Assembly: GCA_013399875.1 (NCBI GenBank) | Contig: VXAZ01003471.1 | Location: 1,911,783 to 1,975,782, forward strand | Length of the DNA: 64,000 bases | Direction of reading: 5' to 3' | Source of the DNA: Gymnorhina tibicen | Lineage: Eukaryota > Chordata > Aves > Passeriformes > Artamidae | Shown: one piece after another, positions 50,601 through 63,639 of the stretch | Layout: each line of letters begins with the position of its first letter | Numbering within the stretch: the first letter of the stretch is position 1 | Position numbers and translations under genes: made by a program | Notes under the pieces: generated by a model | The model's database searches: none | Told to the model about the DNA's origin: nothing | Seen by the model: only the letters and a program-made list of their open reading frames with translations

Positions 50601-51614
50601 TCCTTCTGCAGATTTTTGTAGTTTAAAATAAAATTCTGCTCCTCCACCAAGATATTTCTCTTTGGTTCATGAAAAAATTACACAAATACAACCCAGATAT
50701 TTTTCTAAGAGGGGCTGTGGTGAAGCTGAGTTTTAAGGGATTTCAGGGAATCTCTAAACATAAATCATCTGCTTTAAGACGGGTCAGCCACTACATTCTA
50801 GCTGGTAAAAACAGTTGTACCAACAGGCTGAAAATATTTCCAAAATAAATGACTTACTTATTTTACTCTGTAGAATTCTACTATTTTTTTTCTGTTCAGG
50901 GACACTGCCCTAATACTGGCTCAAATTCAGCTGCATAACTGCATTCTGAGGGTGAATGTTTCATCCTTTGCTTTTATTCAAGACTCGGGAGCTTTCCCCC
51001 AGGGTTTAGTTCAAGGTTACAGGACTGAAACTGCTATGGGGAAGTGCAGTTTTAGACAAAACTTCACTTCTCAAGCTCCTGAGGCTCCTTTTAAAGGATG
51101 GGGATGCACAGTGACCTTGTGTGTATAGAGAGCATGTATGTAATGTATTTAAGTTATTAATATCAGACAATATGGATGCAGAACTTCAAAAAGTGGGCTC
51201 TTTCTCAGAAGTAACCTTGACGTCTGGTTTTAACGTTGTTCAGCATGAACTGAAGGAGGAAAGGTAAAAACCTTTAATTCAAGATATTTCTGAGAAGACA
51301 TGGTCTTCTCTAATAGCAACACCGAACATATGCTATTTTCTGAGGCAGATTTATGCTGTGAAAGCTGAATATTTTTTTCTTTTTTAAAAGTAAGTTGGTG
51401 CTCAGGAAGGAGCAATAAGAGCTTAGACTGTAGGGACCCTGCTGAATATTAGCAAAATTAGTACTCTGAGTATGAAAACTTTGTTCTGATCTGTTTGCGG
51501 AGTTTGAAATAAAAGCACAAGCTACGATTTCTGTATGTTGCATGCATGTGTGAAGTTTAGAACGCATATATTCATAGGTTCCCTTTCTTTCCCCCTCCCC
51601 CTTTTAACATGTAG
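44618..51614 (+). other. CREB5: CREB5 intron 1, segment E
   Basis: Non-coding. It has a moderately GC-rich stretch near 48480-48880 that I could not identify and a CCAAT-type motif (TTGGCCAATCA) near 45152. A 19-bp hairpin lies at 51292-51310. The segment ends in the exon 2 acceptor, a C/T-rich tract followed by ATGTAG. Confidence 0.65.
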
Positions 51615-51686
51615 ATTTATGAGGAATCAAAGATGAACTTGGAGCAGGAGAGGCCTTTTGTCTGCAGTGCCCCAGGCTGCTCACAG
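51615..51686 (+). CDS. CREB5: CREB5 coding exon 2 (residues 2-25)
   Basis: The 72-base exon reads IYEESKMNLEQERPFVCSAP followed by GCSQ. The acceptor is a strong pyrimidine tract (TTTCTTTCCCCCTCCCCCTTTTAACATGTAG region) and the donor is CAG followed by GTGAGT; both ends are in phase 0. It encodes the first half of the C2H2 zinc finger, with cysteines 18 and 23 as zinc ligands. Methionine 8 (51633-51635) has A at -3 and is the start of the shorter isoform known in mammals. The TGA ending the overlapping upstream ORF lies at 51620-51622. PFVCSAPGCSQ with MNLEQER separates CREB5 from ATF2 and ATF7. Confidence 0.95.
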
Positions 51687-54600
51687 GTGAGTGGAGTCAG
51701 CGGTGATATTAATTGAGTCCTCAGCACTAGCTCTGGCTTGTATAATGCCTCCTGATATATTAACACATGTCTAATAATAATATGTGTGTCAGGGGTTTTT
51801 TGTGTGTTTTTTTTTTTAAGACCTGCTCCCCCTCAATTCTCTCCTTTCCCACAAGACATTGTTACAAAATATTTCAAGCAAATACAACAGCCAGTCAAAA
51901 GTGAGTCGGTACAAGTGCTCCACAAGCTGCTTCTGTGCCTTCTCTCATCCCAAAGCCTAATATTTCAAGGCATGTATTGCAGATTCCTTTAGGGACTAAC
52001 AAGAGACAACACACTAGGCAGGACACATTTACCTGTCTTCTGCTGAGACGTATGATGGAATATATTATGTTGCTATTGGATGCGGTAACCCTCCTGGGCT
52101 TTTTTTTTCTGTTTTAAATACTTAAATACAGTGATATCTTATTAGCAGATCTTTATTTATTTATTTATTTTTAATCTTTAAGACATCTTCCTACTAAATA
52201 ATTTCCGTGGAAAATGCAGCCTGGAGATAAATTTTGCCCCAGGATGTACAGTTGGGATTCCTGTCCTGTTGACTGGTGCTCTGCCATATGTCTCTAAGGG
52301 CAAAACCTGACCTTTAACATGAGATGTTTAATGGGCTTAAAAAAACCTGCAGTGACAAGGATTTTACCTGCTGAGATTTGAACTGGGGTTTGTGTGGTTT
52401 TTTTCAGTGATTTTGCAGTGGTGAGGGAAGTTCCCCCACATGCAGTGAAGAGGGAAGTTCCATGTGTGGCACTTCTGACCCTAAATTGTTTTAGTGACAA
52501 GAGTTTGTGAGTAAAATCTTCAGGCAAGGGCATCTTTTGGGCTTTTGCCACAGGCTTCCGGTATGCATCTGTGTCAAGTTATTTAGCTTACCCATTTCCC
52601 AGTCCTCCTCTCTTAATTAGTGAATCTTTCCCTGTTTCAGCTGTATGTTGGGAGTTTCCAGCTGGCTAATATATTTACAACTCTTTAGGTTCTTCTGGTA
52701 GAGGAATGGGTGACTGTTAACTGTGAAGTGTAGGTGTTGATTTTGCCAAGAGCTGAAGTAAGGAGAGGGAGAAGCCTTCGGTCCAGTTAGCAACTGACTG
52801 AGTGGCTTTGCTGTTTTCTCCAAGTGGGAGTTTTTCTATGGGAGGCAGAGTGCATCTTTCGGATTGTCCCTCAGGCTGAGAATATGTCCCTTTAGATCTC
52901 GACATGCGGAGTTAAACTTTCACCATTTTGTCGCAGAGGTAGAAGTATCTGAGTTTAATTGTCACGATTTATTTACCTTTTTGATGAAACTAAATTCCAC
53001 TGAAATCAGTGGACTTGAGTGTTTTCATGTCAACTCTTAATTAATTTCCTCAGTGGAGGAGCAGCTGATCCAAACAAGCTCTTTTAGGTGTTTGGAGAGC
53101 AAGTTTGGTTGCATGCTGTTACAATTTGGAAAGATGAACAATGTGGGCGCAACTTCCATCTTAAAAAACATTTAACTTCCCATTTCCCAACGTGACCTCT
53201 GTTTGTTATAAATGAGGACTTGACATAAGTGCATAATGCGGAGCTGCTATCCAGCTAAGCTGGCTGGGGACTGGCTTCTCTCTTGGCCCGTGCAGATGTG
53301 TGCTGAGGGCTGACTGAGTCGACCTTCTGCACAAGGAAGAAAGTAGATTTAGAAAAAAAGACAGAGAAGTCTGGGCTGGAGGAACAGTTTCTCTGTTGCC
53401 CCACGCCCTGTTTAAGCTGGCTGATTTCATCCCGAAGATAGAGCATGGCATCCATGAAGGAAAATCCATTTCCAAGAGAAATAAATGTGGGGGTTTTTTT
53501 CCCTCATGATTTCATTGAGCAAAGTCTTTCTCAGATATTCCCTTTGTTCTTAACATAAATTCCTGGTGCTGCATTTCTTCCAGATGAATAAGCAGAGAAC
53601 CAGGATTTCACAGTGAGGAAAAGGTCTTTGGGATTTCTTTCTTTTTCAGTTTTTTTTCTCCCCAGAGAATTCAATTTCATTATTTATGCTGTTTTGTCTA
53701 TGGGCTTAGAGAGATTCTCAGAAGGTGTAACATATGGCAATTATTTATACTATAGCCACAAGCAAAGTCACTTAGCCAAGAGTATACTGTGTTGAAAGCA
53801 TTAGGTCCCTTTAACTCTGTTGCTGCCATTTTTTTAGTCTCCTATGTACCTGTTGCTTTAAAAAGCTGCTTTTAAATTTTTTTTTTCTCAAGCCTCGGTG
53901 ATACAACTTTTGGCTTTTGCTAGTCCTGAAATAACCCAGTGGAAACCATTTCAGTAGCAAAGGTCTATGTATGCACGTTCTGGTGAAGGAAACTTCTCAG
54001 AACCAGTCTGCTCTTTGAGCCCAAATGTGCAAGTGCTTGAGCATTTATTCAAGCTTGTCTCTTCTTTGTTTGTTCAAAAAAAGCTATTTCTTGTAGAAGT
54101 CTGTTATCAGACTGTAAAACAAATGTGGCACACTGATTAGTTTCTTACAAAAAACATCACCTTCTCTGCTTGACAAAGGAAAAGAATTTGATTTAGTATC
54201 ATAAAGGGTCATAACTAGTTGCTATAAAACTGCATGATTGCATTTCCACTTCAAATCAAGTCAAAGTGTCAGATATTTCCAAAATTAAAGACCTGTTTTG
54301 CCTGAATACTTTTGGGTAGGGAAAAGCTGGCTTATTTAATTATTTTTATAGCTGTTCATCAGATATATGTTGCAGAAAGACACAAAAGCAGAAAAATCCA
54401 GTAAAGTGATTTAAGATTTGCCTCATTACCTAGCGTTTGCCGTGGGCTAAGAGCACACAGAACAGCACTTATTGCAGATCCTCAGGCACGTGGTGACTTG
54501 TGAGGCTGTGGTAGCTGGAGCGGGTGTCTGAGACCCTTAGAATCTAAAACTTGGACTGTAATTTTTTTCAAGCAATTGCACGACACCTTAAGGTTTGTCA

Positions 54601-54844
54601 TCACAGAGAGCACGGCAGCAAATGTGTTTCTAAATTGAGTACAGCTATTTGTTACTCATACTCACTTGTATTTTCAAATATTCTGTTTCCTGTGCCATTT
54701 GGACACATTTCTAGCTGGATAAATTTCTTTCTCTCTCTCATTTTTGAAATTCTCTCCAATGCCAAAAGTTTATTAGAGAATTAAATTCTTCTTTTTTTCT
54801 TTTTTTTCTCTCTTCCTCTCTCTCCTTCTGTGTTTGCCTGACAG
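51687..54844 (+). other. CREB5: CREB5 intron 2
   Basis: This phase 0 intron runs from GTGAGT to TGACAG. It contains a TTTA simple repeat near 52152-52172 and a palindromic ancient-repeat core near 52988-53020. A run of about 55 nearly pure pyrimidines (54786-54838) forms the acceptor tract. No other gene was seen. Confidence 0.85.
52988..53020. repeat. Ancient-repeat palindromic core
   Basis: CCACTGA (52997-53003) and TCAGTGG (53006-53012) are exact inverted copies separated by AA, in the context AAATTCCACTGAAATCAGTG. It is the same type of core as at 2005, 18084 and 19588. Confidence 0.4.
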
Positions 54845-54938
54845 CGTTTTCCAACAGAGGATCATCTGATGATTCACAGGCACAAACATGAAATGACTTT
54901 GAAGTTTCCTTCAATAAAAACAGATAATATGTTATCAG
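54845..54938 (+). CDS. CREB5: CREB5 coding exon 3 (residues 26-56 plus first base of 57)
   Basis: The 94-base exon reads RFPTEDHLMIHRHKHEMTLK then FPSIKTDNMLS, plus one G that completes Asp57 with exon 4. It supplies histidines 36 and 40, completing the zinc finger C18-x4-C23-x12-H36-x3-H40. In the ATF2 group this finger is part of the N-terminal transactivation region. The acceptor is a long pyrimidine tract ending TGACAG; the donor is G followed by GTAAGA (phase 1). The sequence is intact, with no frameshift or stop. HEMTLKF is shared with ATF2 and ATF7, while IKTDNMLS is the CREB5-type version. Confidence 0.95.
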
Positions 54939-57900
54939 GTAAGAAGACATGAATTCAAGAATCAAGATAACTATTCAGATGATGTTGAAAGCATGACTAC
55001 TATTGGAAAGCTACTGGCAAAATGCCTCCAAGATTGGTTTAAAAAAGCCCCCAGCTCCAATTAAATAACTAGCAGAGATGGAATAAGCTAGAATGCATAC
55101 CTTTGAACGAAAAGACAATTGCCATTCTTCTGCCTTCATACAAGTTTGCCATGAGAGGGAAAGAAATCACTGAACCTCAGCCATGCTGGCAGCTCTATCA
55201 TTGATTCCCAGTGAAATATAGGCACTTAAGTGCATGTCACTTGGGAGCCCAGCAGTGAGAGTGTTAACGAAGTGCATTTGTGCTGTCACTGTAAGACTTG
55301 CTATTTAAGCTGGCCAGACTTGCTTCAGCAACTGGAAGAGGCCGCATTGTATGAGCCACCTGTATGGTGACTCCAGAACTGCCCACTGTAAACAGCCATA
55401 ACCAGAAAGGCAAACCAGTGGGTAATACCCAGTACTCTTTGCCCATCTGTCTCTGCACTTCCCCCTTCATAAGCAGGGGTTATTTGGTATTAGGTGCAAT
55501 TTTACCCTTTAGTTTCTTGAGTAGTATTTTTCCTATGTAGTCCTTTAGTACTCTTGTCTGTGTAACCACGTATCAATGGCTTGCTGGCCTTCAGCCAGTG
55601 CTGGGCAAGGTCAAGCTAGCCTTCATTTTACTTCTTTCCTCTCCTATTCCCTTTCCTATTGTTTATTCTTTGGGCTATAGTAATGGACTATTTAGAATAG
55701 TATCTCTAGAATTTTTCAGGTTTGAAAGTAATGGCAGAAGACCCCCCCCTATGATGCAAATGTGCGTGTGGATGTTCAGCAGTGTTTGATATTTGTCTTT
55801 TACAGTGGGCTTCTTCAAGGTAAATTGTGCCATTTGAGGTGCAAATGGGTCATTAAAGGGACTCCAGCAGACTAACTCTTTTATGGTTAAACTGTTTCCC
55901 TTTTTATGAAAATCATAATTAAGTAAGAATGGCTTGCAAATATTTGTTTTAGGACTTTGTTTGTGTGGTTGTTTTTTGTTGGGACTTTAGGCACCAATGA
56001 GAAGTTAGACAGACTTTTTCCCAAATAGAATTTATTTTGCTTTTACATTTTAAAATGCCATAGTGTACTAAGTTTAGAAAGAAACAGTACACAGTGTTTT
56101 GAAGAGTAGGTCTTGTAAAGTGCCTGAATGCCAGCTATGCCCACAGAATCCTGTGTTTGCAAGCACAAATGAGAAAAAGCTGCTTTTGCATTTGGCTGGG
56201 TCCTTTGGCAGTGTAACTTCTCGAAGACATCTGTGCTGTGGGCACATTCACCCTGTGCAAGTGCTGACTTTTTTTAAAACTTTCTGCTTGGCAAGACTTT
56301 TGTTTGAGTGCAATTTCTAAGGAATCTATTCTGTCATCAGGAGTCCCCTGAGCAGAGTAGCTCCATTTATGCTTGGTAACTTCTATGATTTAGCTGTTCT
56401 GCTCCTTCCAATGGGTTGCTTTCCCAAGCTAAAAGAATGACTGTCTTCCAGCACTACCACTGGTACTGGGCCCCCTAAACCTGCAGATAGCCAGCTGCAC
56501 ATACTAATGCAGAATTTTATGCCCAGAAAGACTCTGATATTGCTTCTAAGAGATGTATTCTTTGAGGTTTGTGTATAATGATCCTCCGTAGTAGCGAAAG
56601 AGTAAAAAGCTGCACGTGTTCTTGAAGACTGTGGCCAATGTGCCTGACTGTAATGGCCTGGCAACTTGGTTCTGCTGTGTATTGATTCCTCTTTTCGTGT
56701 TTGTTTGCTGGATTTGTTTGGCATTTTCCAGTCCTTACTCTGGAAACATCATAGATCATCTACTCTCTGCAGGAAGACATTGAAAAATAGTTGTTTCATT
56801 ATCCACGGAAACCCTGGGGAAATCTAAATACCTTAAAGTTTAAGATGTTTTATTCTTAGATTTCATAATGAAAAATTAATGATATATGGGGAAAAGAGAC
56901 AGACTTTTCTCTTAGACATTTGTCTTCATGTCTTCCTTGTTTTTTGCATTTTTGGTTATTTCATTTTTAAAAAAAAAAAATTATTCCTGTCATCAGTAGG
57001 TTCAAAATTGCAGCAGCAATTGCCCTGTAATAAGCCAGGTGCAATGTTAGTTGTTTTTCTCCCCTCTTTCTCCTAAGCTGGCTAGAAATCAAACTTCCTA
57101 ATTTTTTTTCCAGTATGTTTGTACTATCTTTTAATTTGTTGTGTATGATCCATTTATTATTAGCAATTAGTCATGAAAAATAACACACTGTATGCTTTCA
57201 GGCAGGCATTAGAATTATCTACTCTGTTTACAGAGGTAGCTTCGTCCCCAGTCTAGGTTCACTGTAATATCAATACTATTTAACACACGTGAAGCATGTT
57301 TTCTATAAACTGTTCCTGGAAGCAGGCACTGACGCTGTTGGTCTTGTACAAGACATCTTAGAAACTAAGCAAAATTTGGCTTGGGAAGAAGGAACTTGTT
57401 TCTTGTGTGAAATCTGTGTTGGGGTCTGAAATATCAGCTTCCAAGGGAGAGGCAAATTTGTGTTATATGTGAAGTTATATGTTGTTGTGTAGGTGGGGTC
57501 AGTGTCTAACAAACAATGGTTCACGACCTGATTGCAGCTAGTGGTGCTGTGCTGATTTATGAGGTATATCTCTCCAGGGGCTTCCGTGTTATCAGCTAGT
57601 TCCACTAGGTTTTCTACCATTTTTTTCGTCCTGGCTTAAGAAGAACAAGTTATATTAAATCTGGTGAACCAATCTCTTGAACCAATTTAGAAACTCCAGA
57701 TACCTACATACACTAAACAGCTTTCTGTTCTCTGTATAAACAGAAGGGCAGTCCACTAGAGGCGTTACATTAAAATGCAAGTGATACTTTCGTTGCACAA
57801 CTTGACAATACAATTCTGTCTTTTAAAATTAATGTTATTTGTTCCTCTTTGTTGTATGTGTTTTATTTTTGTTTGTTAGAAAGTCTTGTTAAGAGTATGA

Positions 57901-60900
57901 ATAGAGAGTCGTTGATGTTTTCCATTTCCATCTTTCCAGCCAAAAAAGAGCTGTTTGAGATAACACAGAATATCTTATGTAAGTTTTGCATGCTAGTCAC
58001 TGTTGCAGGCAACTTTGTAGTTAAATTGACTGAAATAGATGTCAACTCTTTGCTGTTGTGCTAAGTGAACAGTGTTTGCATTGCTTTGAAACTCTGTAGT
58101 TTGTTGTGTGACAAAGCTTTTGTGTTTAAACACCAAAATATTAATGTCTGTGGAATAGATTGTTTCCTCCAGGGAAATACTAAAAGCCCCATGGAACTGA
58201 ACTTTGGGAACTGGGGATTATCTACATAGAAACCTTTTTTCCTTCCTCATTCTATTTACTGAAACCAAATCCTCTAGAGTTTTGGTGATAAAGCCCACTG
58301 TGGAGGTAGAAAGAGTTTTCTCTAGATGAAAAAAGTGGCTGTAATAAAGGTAGTGTAAATGTATTCCTTTTTCCAGGTAATGCCTGTGTCAGTGAGGTAA
58401 TTTACATCATCCTTGGTTGCCTTAATTTTTCCCTCCTTGTAGTTTACACAGAGAGGTTTATCTAGGCGTGAATTTTGAGGAGTGCAAAATGATTGGATAT
58501 AAGGACTAATACTGTAGTTTGTTTTCTTGCTTGCTTCTGTGTCCTTTGCTTTATCAAAAATGAAATGAAACGTCTTCTAACATTTACTGGTCAGGTCCAG
58601 AGTGACCAAAAGACTTTAAAAATTGGTTGTACCTAGTATGTGTACCCCCCCAGGAAAGTCCAACCAGTGCTTTAAACAGTACATATTTAAGCAGTAAAGT
58701 TCTTGGTAGCCCTCATCCGGGTGGGAGCAGTTTCACCCCATATGTCTGGGGGCACTTCTTCTTCCTCTCCTCTTTCCCCACCTGTTTGGTGTGTTATATG
58801 TTGAGCTCCTCACTGCACTTGGGTAGAAACCTGTGAAATCAATGAAGAAACCTTCCTGAATTTCTCAGGTCATTCCTCTGTCTTTGTGGCTGCTTGATGG
58901 GCAGCCCTTCAATTTCTATGCTAGCCCCATTATTCTGACTTTGTTATCATTGTAGGAAAGCACAACACGGCTAAGTGTATAACTTCAACAGAGCCCACAG
59001 CTGAACAAGCCAATTGTCTATTATTATTGCACATCAGACTAAACAAATTATTTTTTTGAAAGAAAAATGAAGAGTCAAGTTACACACTTTGGAGCTGTGC
59101 TGTTAGGTATCTTTTACCAAATCAGAATTTTTAGGGTTTTTTGTTTGTTTGTTTGTTTGTTTTTTTTTTTAAATCAAAATGCAAGCTTGTTTCACATAAG
59201 TGTCCTTTGGTTCTCCAGGGCTTTTTAAAAATGGTAGCATGCTTTAAAGTTTTCTTTTTTGTTTTGTTTGAGGGATGAAACTCAGGAATTCAAGGTAGCT
59301 TGACAAAATAAATTCTGGATGAATCAAGTAAGTTTCTGTATAGCAAGTTAATGCTGTGTTTCTTGAGCTGTTGTTTTGAAAACAGTATGTTGAGACTGAG
59401 TGTCCTTTCTGAGACTGTCATTTCAATCCCCACACCCCCAAACCAACAAAAACAAAGAAACCCCCATGCATTGCCAAACATAGTGAGTACATAATGGAAT
59501 CTTTTGACTTTACTGAAGACTTCAAATTCTCCATTGCCTTATAACATATATTTTTTTTAATGAGTCTCAAAAATCAGGTATCACTTCAGACATTGACGAC
59601 AGCATTTCATAAGTCAACAACCAAAACACACACAGTATGTGAGATTCTGGTCAGAATATGATTGTTGAGTGCATCTGAAATATTTTCCTGTAAGATACAG
59701 TAGGTTAACTTGGGATCTGTACAGGTGAGATCATCTGGACTTGCTCTGGGTCTTACATATTGTCCATTTACATTTTTGAGGCTTATTTAAACTTAATGTT
59801 TCTTGCAGCCTATCTGGTCATGACTGTGTCATCAGAGAGGCTGATTATTCCCCTGAGTAATGGGCTGAACTTTTATTGCCTAGTCTGAACCTTGACAAAA
59901 TCTGTGTTCAAGTCGGTGATAAAGCTGAGATAGAAATAACTTCCTAAGTGATTATCAGATGGCAGGTTTACCTATGAAGTGATAGTTGGCTAGAGGTAGA
60001 TGCCTTAAAGGACAGTAAACTAGATCTGGAGGATGGAACTAGCTGAGGATGGAAAGATTTTTACATGTTGAACAGTGGGACGGGGTTGGGATAGCTGATC
60101 AGTGTAACAGGCAGGTATCTAGGGTTAACGTAGATAAACCTGTATCCCAAGCTGCCAATTCAAGATAGAGCTTGTGGCAATAGAGTCCTGGGTTGTGTGA
60201 GTAGCAGTGTGCCTGCAGAACAGCTTCCTACGTAACGTGTGTCCTCAGCAGGAATGCTGAGAGTGGTGCTAGCTCTGTCTGAGTTTTGGTCCAGATGGGT
60301 CTGGCTCATCCAGTTGCTGAAGTGCAACAAATCAGAGCCCTGATCTCAGTGAGTCTGCAATAGTTGTGGGCGCTGGTGATAGCAACAAAATCTTTGTTTG
60401 TACCAACAGGGAACAGTGAGGTCAGGCACAAGCTGTTGGAACTATTAATGCATTTTTAAGTGCTGAGAATTAGGAATATTTTATTAATTCTGGGAGACCT
60501 GATTTTGTAGCTTATGTTTGGGTCTTCTTTGTGATACTGTTCCCAATTAAAACACAAAGCTTGCCTAATCTAGGTAAAAGAATTTCTGTGGTGTTGAGAG
60601 TAATTTCTTCTACCAATTTGCCCACATCCTAAAGGAGAACTGGTGTTTTGTAGAGGCAAAATAGTTGGTTGTTCAGGAGCAAAGCAAGCTCACTAGACGT
60701 GGTAGCCTTGAAATCCTGAAACCAATGACTGCAGTGTATGTGCAGTGTAACTACTTCACTACACAGGGTCTCAACATTTTAAAGTCTGGATCTTTATCAT
60801 TTCTGCTCTCACACAGAGGTTTTGTGGACTTCTGGTTTCTGTGAATGTTGAAGGCTGAAGTATTAGAGCTAGAAGGGCAGGTCTTGTTTTACATCTGACT

Positions 60901-63517
60901 GAGGTGACTTCCAGAAGGTCTGTGGATGGAGTTTAGGCTGGCTGGTTGGTGGTGTTCCTTCCTCAATAGGAAGTTCCTTCCTCATAGGAACTACAGTAGC
61001 CATATGGGGAGCCTGAGGTAATAAATTAAGACCACCATCTCAGTATGTAGGGGGTGTAAACAGTGTCATTATCAGTTTTGATCTTTTGAGATATTAAAGT
61101 AGTTAATTGGAAGTTCAACTGTTGGCAACACCACTGGTTATCTTGTGGTGCAGAAGATAGACTTTCAACATGAGCAGAGAAAAGCCATTGAGGGCCCTGT
61201 GCATTTGAAGTCACATTCTTGCTCTGGCTTGCTTTTCTTCACTGTTAAAATGGACTTACTTCAATGAGAAAAATTTTTTTTTTTTGGTCAGTTCTGGGCT
61301 CAAGCAACTCTGAAGAAACCCAGGATTTTTGATTCTAGTGAAAGTGGTGGCATCAACTTCTTTATGAAACCATAGTTTCTCATCTTGCACATGAAATTGA
61401 TACCCTGCTTATTTGATATGGATATACCACTTCTAACAATAAAACATTTCCTGTATTTACCTCACATTCAGATACTAATGTATCTAAAGCCCTTTTTGTC
61501 CAGGAAGGCTTAGCAACAATTGTCTTTGATTTTCTACAAAGCAATGGTGGTGTTCACTAAAGTAGCATTTAATCCTTTTTGGAAATTAAATCTATTTCTC
61601 CTGCATTTTAGTGCACTTCATTTCCAGTACAAACTCCAGTCCAAGGGCCAAAGACAACCCTGTTGCAAATCTACGGAGTTTACTGAGGTTACCCTAGAGA
61701 TTTGTTTGGCACTGCCATATTTAGGATATGGACCCGTAAAGTGCTGGGTGTCCTCAGCTCCCAGCAATGCCAGCACCTTGTCGACTCATCTCCTTATGCT
61801 GAGTTCTTGCAGGATTCTTGGAAAGTTATATTTCTAACTCTGGTAATACGGTAGTTAGCCGTGAAAGCTAATAGATAAGTAAGTGTGCATTCCCAAATAC
61901 TTGAGGTTTATTTCCTCATAAGTTTAAGCTCATAAGTAGGATGCTCAAGCCAAAAGAAATGAAAAAGAATTTTAACACTAAGGAACTTGCATTTTATGTT
62001 CCTTCAAGATATTCTATCAGAAATATAAATGCAAATGAGTGTCTTTGCCCTTGGGTTACCTGAGAAGATCAAACCTGGAGGACCATGCTTGATATTGGTC
62101 AAAATTGGCTTCACCTGTCTTTTAATGTAGGAGGCTGGTACTCTTCCTTAGTTTCCAAGTCAAAACTGTGTTTTCTTTTGTATGCCTTGCTTTTGTACTG
62201 CTTATTTAAGGGTTGATGTGCATTTCTATCCCGATCATGTAAAGTTCATTGTGTCAGGTAAGTCTTTGCTGTAAGGGGTAATATTAGGTCTTGACTCAGC
62301 TTAGCTAGGTGCAAGAAACCAGTTTTTTCTTCCAGAACTCGCTGAAGTGGGAAGCTTTCTTCTGAGGTCAGAATTGACCCAGTATGGGCAATGGGGTTTA
62401 GTGTGACAGAGTTTTCATTCTTTAAAGAATGAAATACGAACAATAGGTAGTTGTCAAGGACTATGCTGAAGATTATTTTTTAACAAGGTGAGTCCAGTCT
62501 TTGTGTAAAATCATGTACAAAGCATCTCGAGCTGGAACAGAGCCTTGGGAAGAAGGAGCCAAGGTGGAATAGATAAGAACTAGCCTCAGAATGAATGGAG
62601 GTGCCTCAGAGCTGTGCATTGGGGAGTCTTTGGTTCCCAAATTTGGGCTTGATTTTTCATTTCCTGAAGAAAGACCAGCCAAGGTCATCACTGAAACTAC
62701 AGTCTACACGGCAGTTTAGCTTGTCTGTCTTCCAGGTTTTTGAAAAGGCATGAGAAAACCTTGTAATTTCTTCAGTCCCTCCTGTCTGTGGCATTAAAGA
62801 GAATCCTGACCTTCCTTGTATTAACTCTGAGAGGGCAGAAAAATCGTAGAGATGAAGGCGTTAAAATTTTTTTTACTCCAAATTTCATGGTTTTGCATGT
62901 ATTATCAACACTTTTAGGTAAAAAATGCAAAAGGATGCTTCTTCATGGCCAAAATTTAACTTTTCATAGCTTTTCTAAATGTCATTCAACTGTTCCTTCA
63001 AAAATTGTGTCGGAAGCAGAACTTCTCGCCATGGTTACCTTTTTTTGCTTAATATGTGTATGTTTGAGGTGGTTTTTGAGCATCTGAAGGCGTTAACTAG
63101 TGCGTATCCACAGCAGTTAACATGGGTGCTGTGGCGTAAGTGTGCATTATGATATGTACTGTGCATTGTTCTGCATGCGCCTATTTTTGGAGGTTTATAG
63201 ACAGCTCTAATGACCATTTGTACACGTTAAGGATATGCACTTGTGTTATGTGCCCTGGGAAAACCCATGCTGTTGTCTTTCTGCCTGAATGACGACTGCT
63301 GCCGGGTTTTGGACACTGACGGCAAGCACGGGCTGTCTGCAGTGTTTAGTGTCGAAATTCAGCGCTGTGTGGGTGTTTTTAATGATGGTGTGGTAGGTAG
63401 GTGTGGGAAGGCAAAGAGAAGTTTAGTTAGAACCTCTCTTTTCCTGGAAGGCTATTTAATTGACTCCCTCTCCTTTTAATATTAAGCACCAATGATCATT
63501 TCTTGTCTTATTCTCAG
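54939..63517 (+). other. CREB5: CREB5 intron 3
   Basis: An 8.6 kb phase 1 intron from GTAAGA to TTCTCAG. It is AT-rich, with a GTTT simple repeat near 59142-59160 and assorted A and T runs. I see no mobile element clear enough to name and no other exon. Confidence 0.85.
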
Positions 63518-63639
63518 ATCAGACTCCTACACCAACACGCTTTCTGAAGAACTGTGAGGAAGTCGGCCTCTTCAACGACATCGACTGCTCCCTAGAGCAC
63601 GAGTTTAGGAAGGCACAAGAAGAAGAGAACAACAAAAGG
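63518..63639 (+). CDS. CREB5: CREB5 coding exon 4 (residues 57-97)
   Basis: The 122-base exon starts AT (completing Asp57) and reads QTPTPTRFLKNCEEVGLF then NDIDCSLEHEFRKAQEEE and NNKR. It ends in phase 0 before GTGAGT. Thr59 and Thr61 correspond to the two threonine-proline sites of ATF2 (Thr69 and Thr71) that stress-activated kinases (JNK, p38) phosphorylate, so this is the regulatory activation segment. FLKNCEEVGLF is the conserved helix after it. The acidic/basic tail EHEFRKAQEEE is typical of CREB5. The protein continues in exons beyond the window. Confidence 0.95.
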
